From assembly GCF_022808695.1 (NCBI RefSeq), contig NZ_JAKZKW010000007.1, positions 18,849 through 82,848 on the forward strand: a DNA stretch of 64,000 nt, written 5' to 3'. The translations under genes and the position numbers were made by a program. Within the stretch, counting starts at the first letter, position 1; each line of letters starts with the position of its first letter. Positions 52,135 through 59,683 of this stretch are shown piece by piece. This DNA comes from Fundidesulfovibrio soli. GTDB lineage: Bacteria; Desulfobacterota; Desulfovibrionia; Desulfovibrionales; Desulfovibrionaceae. The notes beneath the pieces were generated by a model. The model searched no databases, had not been told where the DNA came from, and was given only the letters and a program-made list of their open reading frames with translations.

Positions 52135-52929
52135 TTAGCTGGCGGCCAGCAGCCGCCTGAAATCGGTGAACTCCACCCGCAACGCGCCCAGCTCCTTGAT
52201 GAGGGCGGCCAGGAAGACGCCTGCGGCGTCGTTCATGCGCTGGTGGTGCAGCATGACGCCCAGGCGGCCGCTGGCCAGGCCCTGGCGCATTTCATCCAGC
52301 ATGATGTCGAGGGATGCCTCGGGATCGGGCTCCTTGCGGGTGTGCAGGTCCATGCGCACGGGGAAGTCCGGCAGGCCCTCGGGCGGATTGGGGCCGGCCC
52401 CAACGGTGCGCGAAAGCCCCCTGAAGCCGATGGCGGGCATGGCGGCCATGGATTCGCCGTCGCAGCGGTTCCAGGGCGGGCTGAACACCGGCGTGAAGCG
52501 CTGCTCCATGATCTCGCCCAGGCGCTTGAAGCCCTTGGTCAGGTCCAGGCGCTTGTCCTTGGCCGGGCGGGCCTGGCCGAACTCGCGCTTCTTCTGCCCG
52601 GCGGGCTCGAAATTCATGTGCCTCCAGCCGTGCTGGCACCAGCAGAACAGCTCGACCTCGCGGGCCTCCTTGAGCAGGGCCTGCCAACGGCTCACCGTCA
52701 GCCAGGAGGGCACCGTGGCCATGCACAGGGGCGCGCCGCCTTCGCGGAAGATGCGCACCATCTTGGTGAAACTGTTGCCGGGCACGGCCACGTCGTCGGC
52801 GCGGAAGAACACCTGGGCGCGGCCGCCAGGAGCCTGGGACAGACCCAGCTCGGCGGCCTGGATCAGCCGGGTGCGGTAGTTGTCGGGGAAGGCCAGCCAG
52901 AGGGGGGATACGTTGTTGGAGACGATCAT
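52135..52929 (-). CDS. Polysaccharide-deacetylase-like protein
   Basis: A 264-residue protein with NodB-type features: 'VFFRADDVAVPGNSFTKMVRIF' (the catalytic/metal Asp-Asp), 'CWCQHGWRHMNFE' (HxxxH metal ligands), 'PVFSPPWNRCDG' (the RxPxW-like loop) and 'LGVMLHHQRMND' (late catalytic His). It should remove acetyl or similar groups from a sugar polymer. There is no signal peptide, so it may act in the cytoplasm on a precursor. It lies 29 bases after the upstream glycosyltransferase and is the last gene of the operon. Confidence 0.82.
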   Translation of the reverse strand: MIVSNNVSPLWLAFPDNYRTRLIQAAELGLSQAPGGRAQVFFRADDVAVPGNSFTKMVRIFREGGAPLCMATVPSWLTVSRWQALLKEAREVELFCWCQHGWRHMNFEPAGQKKREFGQARPAKDKRLDLTKGFKRLGEIMEQRFTPVFSPPWNRCDGESMAAMPAIGFRGLSRTVGAGPNPPEGLPDFPVRMDLHTRKEPDPEASLDIMLDEMRQGLASGRLGVMLHHQRMNDAAGVFLAALIKELGALRVEFTDFRRLLAAS

Positions 52930-52958
52930 GGAAACCTGAAATGCCGTTGGTTAGAATG

Positions 52959-54119
52959 TTACAGCCGCCGTTGTCCGTGGACGATCAGCCGCGCCGCCCG
53001 CTCCGCGCCGTCCAGGCGCACCGGGCAGCCCCCTTCGGGGCGGCCCCTGCGGGCCAGGGCCTCAACAAGCCGGGCCAGCCGGGCGGGCTCCAGGTCGGCT
53101 TGCTCGAGCACTCCCAGCGCGCCCATGGACTGCAGCCGCAGCGCGCGCATGGATTGTTCGCGGTTCTGGGCGAAGGGCCAGACCAGCGCGGGGACACCCG
53201 CGGCGAGGACGTTCATCGTCGTGTTGTATCCGGCCAGCGACAGGGAGGCGTCGGCTGCGGCCAGGAGGTCGGGGAAGTTCCCGGCGAACCGGGACACCCG
53301 TATGCCAGCGTGCGGGCAGGCATCGGCCCCTAACCGCTTATAGACCGTTTCGTCAAGGAACGGTCCGCTGAAAACCTCCAGGCGCGGTTCCGGCGAAATC
53401 TCCAGCAGCGGGTAGGCGGCCACGGCCGCGAACAGCAGCTCGGAGCCGACCTTGCCGCCCCCGGCGCTGGCTACGATGAGCGCATCCCCATCCTTCAGGC
53501 CCATTTCCGCGCGTACGCGCTCCCTGGCTCCGGGAGCGGGCCGCTCCACCACGAACCCGGTGTACTCCACTGGCACGGCGATCTCGCGGGCGCGGGGGAA
53601 GGTCTCCTCCAGGGGGAAGAGCGCCGGGTCGGAGTGCACCAGCAGCCCGTCGAAGAACTCCGCGAGGCGCTTGAGCACGCGGCCCTGGTATTTCTCGGGG
53701 TCGGCCTTCTCCACCAGGATGTCGCGCAGGCTGCACAGCACTCGGGGCCTGCCGAAGGCGCCTTCCCGGATGGCTTGGAGCGCCGGGACCAGCTCGAACT
53801 CGAAGGCCCGCCTGCCGAACGGATACAGCTCAACCACGAAGGCGTCAGGGCGCTCACGCTCCAGGATGGCCAGCAGGCGCTCGCGGCGCGTAATCTTGGT
53901 GACCTCGATATCGCCCTGGACCAGCATCTGGGAGAAGTCCTCGTCCATGCTGAGCACGGGCAGCCGCTCGTGAACAACGTGGGGGCCGAGTCCGGCCGGA
54001 ACGTCCGGCCCGCCCGTGACGAACACCACCCGGTGCGGCGCCAGGGCGCGCACGATGGCCAGGCTGCGCATGTAGTGCCCCAGGCCGAGCACGTGCTGGC
54101 AGTAGAAAACAATGGTCAT
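52959..54119 (-). CDS. MurG-like (GT28) glycosyltransferase
   Basis: A 386-residue GT-B enzyme. The N-terminal loop 'CQHVLGLGHYMRSLAIVRAL' carries the GxGH(Y/M)xR pattern, and the C-lobe has 'DASLSLAGYNTTMNVLAAGVPALVWPFAQNREQ', the donor-site motif of MurG-type transferases. It is paralogous to the protein at 57092-58288. Its start overlaps the end of the histidine phosphatase gene (ATGA). It presumably adds a sugar to a cytoplasmic lipid- or phosphate-linked acceptor; specificity is unknown. Confidence 0.82.
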   Translation of the reverse strand: MTIVFYCQHVLGLGHYMRSLAIVRALAPHRVVFVTGGPDVPAGLGPHVVHERLPVLSMDEDFSQMLVQGDIEVTKITRRERLLAILERERPDAFVVELYPFGRRAFEFELVPALQAIREGAFGRPRVLCSLRDILVEKADPEKYQGRVLKRLAEFFDGLLVHSDPALFPLEETFPRAREIAVPVEYTGFVVERPAPGARERVRAEMGLKDGDALIVASAGGGKVGSELLFAAVAAYPLLEISPEPRLEVFSGPFLDETVYKRLGADACPHAGIRVSRFAGNFPDLLAAADASLSLAGYNTTMNVLAAGVPALVWPFAQNREQSMRALRLQSMGALGVLEQADLEPARLARLVEALARRGRPEGGCPVRLDGAERAARLIVHGQRRL

Positions 54120-54709
54120 AGCGGCAGATTCATGGCCTCGATGGCCAGGCAGCCGCCCTCGGCGCGCAGCAGATGCAGGGCGCGCGGGGCGAGGATTTTG
54201 GGCTCCGAGGGCAGGTAGTCCCGTCCGAGCAGGGCGTACAGCACGGCGCGAACCACGCCCTCGTGGGTCACGGCCAGGATGGACTGGCCCTCGTGCGCCC
54301 GGGCCAGACGCGTCAGGGCCTCCCAGGAGCGGGCCAGCACCTCGGCGCGCGCCTCCCCGCCGGGCGGGGTGAAAGCCCAGCCCACGGCCTCCTGCGGGGC
54401 GAGCAGCCCGGCCGCGCGCAGCTCGGGCACTGTGAGCCCGGTCCAGGAGCCGAATTCCTGCTCCGCGAGGCCGGACTCCGTGCGCACGGGCAACCCAAGC
54501 CCACGGCCGAGGGCATCGGCGGTGAGCGCGGCGCGCCCGATGGGGCTCGAATAGAGCGCGGAAAAACCGTAGACCCGGAGTATCTCGGGCCAGGCTGCCA
54601 CTTCGCGAGCACCCTCATCCGTAAGGGGGGAGTCGGCCCGGCCCTGGATGCGGCGCTCCTCGTTCCAGCTTGTGCGGCCGTGGCGCACCAGGGCGATGAG
54701 CGCGCTCAC
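54116..54709 (-). CDS. Histidine phosphatase (phosphoglycerate-mutase-like)
   Basis: A 197-residue protein with the catalytic 'LVRHGRTSWNEERRIQGRADSPLTDEG' (RHG with phospho-His) at residue 8, 'ALYSSPIGRAALTADALG' and the second His in 'ILAVTHEGVVRAVLYALLG'. Family members dephosphorylate small phosphorylated metabolites. Locked by overlap between two glycosyltransferase genes, it may remove phosphate from a glycosyl-phosphate intermediate, as phosphatases do in glycosylglycerate pathways. This is inference from context. Confidence 0.87.
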   Translation of the reverse strand: MSALIALVRHGRTSWNEERRIQGRADSPLTDEGAREVAAWPEILRVYGFSALYSSPIGRAALTADALGRGLGLPVRTESGLAEQEFGSWTGLTVPELRAAGLLAPQEAVGWAFTPPGGEARAEVLARSWEALTRLARAHEGQSILAVTHEGVVRAVLYALLGRDYLPSEPKILAPRALHLLRAEGGCLAIEAMNLPL

Positions 54710-55866
54710 GCCCTGCCCCCCGGATAGCGGGGGTGACGGCGCTCCTCCACCAGCAGGCGCAGGCGCTCCTCCACCACGTCGAAATTGCGGCGGGCGTCGT
54801 GACGCTCGCGCACGCGCAGCGCGGCGGCGGCGCCCATGCCCCGGCGCAGAGCGGCGTCGTCCAGCAGGCGGGCCACCGCGCCCAGAAAGGCCTCGTCATC
54901 GAAGGGCGGGGTCAGCAGGCCCGTCTCCCCGTGGGCGACAACCTCGGGGATGCCTCCGTTGTCGAAGGCCACCACGGGCAAGCCTGCGGCCTGGGCTTCA
55001 AGGTAGACCATGCCCAGGCTCTCCCGGATGCCGGGAAAGACGAACAGGTCCGCCGCGCTGTAGATCCGGGCCAGCTCCCCGCGCGGCACCTGCCCCACGA
55101 AGGCCGAACGGCCGGGGAGGTGCTCCCGGGCCAGGGCCTCCATTTCGGGGCGGGTCTCGCCGTCTCCGGCGAGCAGCAGCAGGAAGTCGCGTTCCTGGCG
55201 GGCCAGCCGGCCCAGGCGGGTGATGAGGTAGCGCAGGCCCTGGGCCTTCACGTCGTCGCGCATCATGGCCACGCAGGCGATCACGGGCCTGCGGCCCTCG
55301 CCCTGAGCCTCGCCCAGCTCCCGACGCAGGGCCGCGCCCGCGTCCGGGTCGCGCCGGAAGGCGTCGGGGTCGATGCCCGGGGCCACGTAGACGATTCTGT
55401 CCTCGGGCAGCAGGCGGCGCAGGTTCTCCACGTCCAGGCTGCGGTTGGAGAACACCACGTCCGCCGCCAGCAGGGAGCGGCGGTTGAGCTCGAAGCCCAG
55501 CCGGGTGGAGAGGCTCTTGCGCCGCTTGGTGGAATAGATGCCCTGGAACACCGCGTAGGGCGCGCCCATGCGCCGCGAGGCCCACGGCCCGATCACGTCG
55601 GGGGATTTGTAATAGGCGTGGTGCGTCAGCCAGACGTCCGCCCGCCCGGCCCCCGCAACAGGGCTCCCGGCGCGCCAGGCCTCCCAGAGCGCTTGGGGCC
55701 AGAGCCAGGGCTTCTCCGCCAGGTGGCGGGCCCGGAAGCGGCTGGCCACCTCCACGGCGTGGCCCTTGGCGCGCAGGTGCGCGGTCAGGCCCAGGGCCGT
55801 GGTCTGGTCGCCGGAGGGCCGGGGGTGGTCCAGGGGCTTGAACGGGGAATAGAAGGCGACCTTCAT
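54706..55866 (-). CDS. GT4-family glycosyltransferase
   Basis: A 386-residue GT-B enzyme of the GT4 type. It has 'YSPFKPLDHPRPSGDQTTALGLTAHLRAKGH' at the N-terminus, and the C-lobe 'RSAFVGQVPRGELARIYSAADLFVFPGIRESLGMVYLEAQAAGLPVVAFDNGG' with the EX7E-like glutamates. It is retaining by family membership. The donor is probably a nucleotide-hexose, unidentified. Start and stop overlap both neighbours (ATGA). Confidence 0.9.
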   Translation of the reverse strand: MKVAFYSPFKPLDHPRPSGDQTTALGLTAHLRAKGHAVEVASRFRARHLAEKPWLWPQALWEAWRAGSPVAGAGRADVWLTHHAYYKSPDVIGPWASRRMGAPYAVFQGIYSTKRRKSLSTRLGFELNRRSLLAADVVFSNRSLDVENLRRLLPEDRIVYVAPGIDPDAFRRDPDAGAALRRELGEAQGEGRRPVIACVAMMRDDVKAQGLRYLITRLGRLARQERDFLLLLAGDGETRPEMEALAREHLPGRSAFVGQVPRGELARIYSAADLFVFPGIRESLGMVYLEAQAAGLPVVAFDNGGIPEVVAHGETGLLTPPFDDEAFLGAVARLLDDAALRRGMGAAAALRVRERHDARRNFDVVEERLRLLVEERRHPRYPGGRA

Positions 55867-57095
55867 GACATGGCGGCGCGGAAGATCGCGGCCAGCTCGC
55901 CCACGAGCCTGCGGTTGTCGAAGTTCGAGCGCACCTGATCCAGCGCGGCGGGGATCACCCTGGCCCGCAGCGCCTCGTCGGTGAGCAGGCGCTCGGCCGC
56001 GCCGGCCAGGGCCAGGTGGTCCCTGGGCGGGACGAGCAGCCCGTGCTCGCCGTCCACGATGAGCTCCGGGATGGCCGAGACGGCCGTGGCCGCCACGGGC
56101 AGGCCCATGGCCATGGCCTCGACCAGCACGTTGGGGATGCCGTCGCGGTCGCCGTTGCCGCTGACCTCACAGCCCAGCAGGAACAGGTCCGCCCGGCTCA
56201 TGCGCTCCACCACCACCTCGTGGGCCTGGACGCCCAGCCACTCGACGGCGTCAGAGATGCCCAGCTCCCCGGCCAGGGCCTGGAGGGCCTCTTTCTCCTC
56301 GCCGGTGCCTATGATGGCGTGGCGCACAGGGTGGCCGCGCCGCACCAGTTCCGCCACGGCGCGCAGCACAGTGGGCAGCCCCTTCTTCGGCGTCAGCCGG
56401 GCCACGGTGAGGATCTCGAACGTTTCGCCGTTTGCGTGCCTGTGCGCCACCGGCGAGAACAGGCGCACATCGATGCCGTGATAGACCCGATGGATGGGCG
56501 TGCCGCTTGGGTTGAGCTTCTCCAAGTATTCCTTGTTGTAGCCGGTGCAGGTGGCCACGAAGCGGGCCCCGGCGATCTTCTCGGCCAGGCGGGCGGGGTC
56601 CTGGGTGTAGATGTCCTTGGCGTGGGCGGTGAAGCTGTAAGGAAGCCCGGTGAGCAGCGACGTGAACACCGCCACGGATGTGGGCGAATGCGCGAAGTGC
56701 GCGTGCAGGTGCGTGACCCCTGACCCGGGCAGCACGCGCGCGGCCAGGTATCCGGCCTGGAGCAGGTGCTTGGCCGTGGTCGCCTTGCGGGTGTGGGCGA
56801 TGCGCCTGAGCATCTCGACGAAGGCTCCTGCGTAGCGCGCGGGCGAGCGCAGGGCGCACAGCAGGTTGGCGGCCAGGAGCCTCCCCACGTTGCCCAGGAT
56901 GGTTTCGGGCAGGTAGTGCCTGGGGGCCTTGATGCGCTTGACCGACTCGTGCGTGAAGTCCTCCCGGGGGTGGCGCATGGAGAGGATGCGGATGTTGAAG
57001 CCCTCGGCCTCCAGCAGCTCGATCTCGTTGGATATGAACGTCTCGGAAATGCGCGGATAGCCTTTGAGGATCATCCCCAGGACGGGGCGCTTCAT
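55863..57095 (-). CDS. GT4-family glycosyltransferase
   Basis: A 410-residue GT4 enzyme starting MKRPVLGMILKGYPRISETF. The segments 'ITHLHAHFAHSPTSVA'-like, 'TATCTGYNKEYL'-like and 'RLTPKKGLPTVLRAVAELV' match the colanic-acid/exopolysaccharide glycosyltransferase group (WcaL/AmsK-like). The donor site is 'EVSGNGDRDGIPNVLVEAMAMGLPVAAT'. The start at 57095 overlaps the upstream stop (ATGA), so the much longer open frame that runs to 58394 is not used. Confidence 0.9.
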   Translation of the reverse strand: MKRPVLGMILKGYPRISETFISNEIELLEAEGFNIRILSMRHPREDFTHESVKRIKAPRHYLPETILGNVGRLLAANLLCALRSPARYAGAFVEMLRRIAHTRKATTAKHLLQAGYLAARVLPGSGVTHLHAHFAHSPTSVAVFTSLLTGLPYSFTAHAKDIYTQDPARLAEKIAGARFVATCTGYNKEYLEKLNPSGTPIHRVYHGIDVRLFSPVAHRHANGETFEILTVARLTPKKGLPTVLRAVAELVRRGHPVRHAIIGTGEEKEALQALAGELGISDAVEWLGVQAHEVVVERMSRADLFLLGCEVSGNGDRDGIPNVLVEAMAMGLPVAATAVSAIPELIVDGEHGLLVPPRDHLALAGAAERLLTDEALRARVIPAALDQVRSNFDNRRLVGELAAIFRAAMS

Positions 57096-58288
57096 GGATG
57101 CTGCCCCCTGAACTCCGCCAGCCGGGAGGATATGGCCTCCAGCCCGGTGAATTTGAATCCCTCTATGCCCCGGCAGCACGAGTGGGGGTTGGCGATGAGC
57201 GCGCCAACCTTCTCGCCCAGGCTCTCCGGGGTCAGCTCGGCCCAGGGCAGGAAGTCGATGAGGCCGTGGCTCTTGAACACCTCGGCCCGGATGCGCTGCT
57301 CCAGCCGGGGCTCCTCCCGGGGGACCACCAGGGAGGGCTTGCGCAAGGAGAGGATCTCGCAGGTGGTGTTGTAGCCGCCCATGGAGACCACCACGTCGGC
57401 CAGGCCCATGAGCGCCTCCATGCGCCTGTGGAAGTGGTAGAAGTGCGCCTTGAGCTTCTTGGCCCGGCGGTGCACCTCCTCCCGCATGGGCTTGGGCATG
57501 AACGGCCCGGACACCAGGATGGAGCGGAAGGGAGGGCTCTCCATGTTTTCGAGCATGGTCAGGTAGGCGTCCATCAAGGGGTAGCCGTCGCCTCCGCCGC
57601 CCGTGGTCACCAGCACCATGCGCTCCTTCTGGTGCAGGTGCTCCTCCTGCCGCATCTCCAGCATCTTGCCGCGCTTGGGCAGGGCGCGGGGGATGTAGCC
57701 CGTGAAGAACATCTTCGCGCCCACGGCCTCGGGGATCTCGTATTCCTCGATGGGGTCGTAGTAGTCGCGGTTCCCATAGACCCAAATCTCGGAGTAGAAG
57801 CGGTCCAGCACCTCGTAGATGCCCTTGTCGCGCCAGTCCTTGCGGGTGGATTCGGCGTCGTCCATGATGTCGCGCAGGCCCAGGATGGTGCGGCACTGCG
57901 GCAGCCTGCGTTTGAGCCACTTGAGCGTGGGCAGCACCTCCTTCTTGAGCCCCAGGGGGGCCTTGTCCACGATGAAGAGGTGCGGCTGGAAGGCCTTGGC
58001 CGTGGCCACGATGATGTTGCGCCGGATGTTCAGGGCCTGGGCCGCGCTCATGCGCACGGAAAGGGGCAGGTACTCGTCGTTGGTCTTCTTGATCATCCCG
58101 GGGATGCGCACGAAGTCCACCCCTTCGGGGAAGTCGAAGCGGCCCACCAGCGGCGAGCCGGTGAGGATGAGCACGTTGACGCCGGTGCGCCGCAGGTGGC
58201 TCGCTATGGCCATGGTCCTGCGGATGTGCCCGAGCCCGTAGGTGTCGTGGGAGTACATCAGGATATTGAAGGTCGTGGAAGACGCCAT
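57092..58288 (-). CDS. MurG-like glycosyltransferase, first gene of the second glycan operon
   Basis: A 398-residue protein. 'MYSHDTYGLGHIRRTMAIASHLRRTG' (GxGHxRR) and 'VVVSMGGYNTTCEILSLRKPSLVVPREEPRLEQ' are the acceptor- and donor-side motifs of GT28-like enzymes. It also has 'VLVTTGGGGDGYPLMDAYL' at the inter-domain glycine loop. It resembles a family of membrane-associated transferases often annotated as such without known product. It opens a chain of overlapping genes reaching 52135. No clear Shine-Dalgarno or promoter is visible upstream. Confidence 0.85.
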   Translation of the reverse strand: MASSTTFNILMYSHDTYGLGHIRRTMAIASHLRRTGVNVLILTGSPLVGRFDFPEGVDFVRIPGMIKKTNDEYLPLSVRMSAAQALNIRRNIIVATAKAFQPHLFIVDKAPLGLKKEVLPTLKWLKRRLPQCRTILGLRDIMDDAESTRKDWRDKGIYEVLDRFYSEIWVYGNRDYYDPIEEYEIPEAVGAKMFFTGYIPRALPKRGKMLEMRQEEHLHQKERMVLVTTGGGGDGYPLMDAYLTMLENMESPPFRSILVSGPFMPKPMREEVHRRAKKLKAHFYHFHRRMEALMGLADVVVSMGGYNTTCEILSLRKPSLVVPREEPRLEQRIRAEVFKSHGLIDFLPWAELTPESLGEKVGALIANPHSCCRGIEGFKFTGLEAISSRLAEFRGQHP

Positions 58289-58429
58289 GCGGGGCAGGAT
58301 ACGCCAAAACCAGGCCGCTGCAAACCCCGGCGAGTCTTCCCGGCTTTTCGGGCGCGACCTTGCATGAAAGGCCCATGTGGGCTATCGGAAACAAACGGAG
58401 AACCGCAACACGCAGACGGCAGGAGCACT

Positions 58430-59683
58430 ATGGGCACGGTCTACATCGAGGATTTGCAACCCGGCATGGTGCTCGCGTCCGATGCGCGCAGCCGCCAGGG
58501 CCGCCTCCTGTTCTCCGAAGGCATCGGGCTTGACGAGCTTTCCATCCAGACGCTCAAGTTCTGGGGCGTCACGGAAGTCGCCATCCAGGGCCAGAGCCAG
58601 GCCGAGCTGGACCGCAGCCGTCTCGAGCGGATCGGCCCCGAGCGCGCCCAGGCCTACACCCGGGAGGCCGCCGCGCGCCTGCGCCTGAGCGGCACGGACC
58701 ATCCGGCCGCCGCGGAACTGGCCCGGGTGGCCGTGATCCAGATGATCCAGTCCGGACATGCGCCGCAAGGCTCGTTCAGCGCCCCCAGGCCCACCCCTCC
58801 CGAGGCGGCGGCCCGCCCGTCCGACCCCCGCAAGCGTCCGAGCCTCGCCAAGCTCACGGGCGGTTCAACCAAGCTGGCGACCCTGCCCCAGGTGGTCACC
58901 CAGACCCTGGAGGCGCTCAAGAACCCAAACTTCTCCTACGGCTACGTGGCCTCCATCATCAGCAAGGACACGGCCCTCTCCGCCAAGCTGCTCAAGCTGG
59001 TCAACTCCGCGCTCTACAGCTTCCCCGAGCCCGTGGAGACCATCGACCGCGCGGTGACCGTGGTGGGAGCCAGCCGTCTGACCAGCCTGGCCCTGGGCGT
59101 CTCCATGATAAGCTACTTCTCGGACATACCCCGCGACGTCCTGGACATGCGCTCCTTCTGGAAGCACTGCCTCTCCTGCGGGGTGCTGGCCCGCCTGCTG
59201 GCGGTGACCGCCGGCCACCCCAACGAGGAGCGCTGCTTCGTGGCCGGGCTCCTGCACGACGTGGGCCGCCTGATCATGCTCAAGAACCACCCGGCCCTCG
59301 TGGCGCAGACCATCGCCCTGGCCGAGGAGCGGGACATCGCCCTGGCCGAGGCCGAACGCGAGGCATGGGGGTTCGACCACGCCCTGCTCGGCTCCAGGCT
59401 GTTGCAGGCCTGGCGCTTCCCCCCGGCCCTGGAGCACGCCGTGGCGGATCACCACGCCTACGACCCGCGCACCAGCACCCAGGACGCCGCCCTGGTCCAC
59501 CTGGCCGACCTGATGGCCCACACCCTGCGCATGGGCGCAAGCGGCGCGCCGGCCGGCCCGCCGCTGATCCCAGGAGCCTGGGAGCAGATGAACATCCCTC
59601 TTTCGGCGCTCGGCGCGGCGGCAGCCCAGGGCGAGCGCCAACTCGACGACATCGGGCACATCCTGCTCGACGAGCATGTCTAG
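58430..59683 (+). CDS. HDOD-domain signalling protein
   Basis: A 417-residue protein. The N-terminal part ('VYIEDLQPGMVLASDARSRQGRLLFSEG') resembles a segment often found before HD-GYP/HDOD modules. An HDOD domain covers residues about 160-370: 'LATLPQVVTQTLEALKNPNFSYGYVASIISKDTALSAKLLKLVNSALYSF', with 'CFVAGLLHDVGRLIM' retaining an HD pair. HDOD proteins act in regulatory networks, often with c-di-GMP partners. AGGAG lies four bases before the ATG. Its stop overlaps the GGDEF gene by eight bases. Confidence 0.88.
   Translation: MGTVYIEDLQPGMVLASDARSRQGRLLFSEGIGLDELSIQTLKFWGVTEVAIQGQSQAELDRSRLERIGPERAQAYTREAAARLRLSGTDHPAAAELARVAVIQMIQSGHAPQGSFSAPRPTPPEAAARPSDPRKRPSLAKLTGGSTKLATLPQVVTQTLEALKNPNFSYGYVASIISKDTALSAKLLKLVNSALYSFPEPVETIDRAVTVVGASRLTSLALGVSMISYFSDIPRDVLDMRSFWKHCLSCGVLARLLAVTAGHPNEERCFVAGLLHDVGRLIMLKNHPALVAQTIALAEERDIALAEAEREAWGFDHALLGSRLLQAWRFPPALEHAVADHHAYDPRTSTQDAALVHLADLMAHTLRMGASGAPAGPPLIPGAWEQMNIPLSALGAAAAQGERQLDDIGHILLDEHV

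Noticed and set aside
58339-58360. CGGGCGCGACCTTGCA ahead of the HDOD gene as a sigma-54 promoter
   Set aside because: The -12 half and spacing fit, but the -24 half matches only at GG.
57098-58429. Upstream extension of the HDOD frame
   Set aside because: The extension is the antisense of the MurG-like gene; AGGAG and a family-like N-terminus place the start at 58430.
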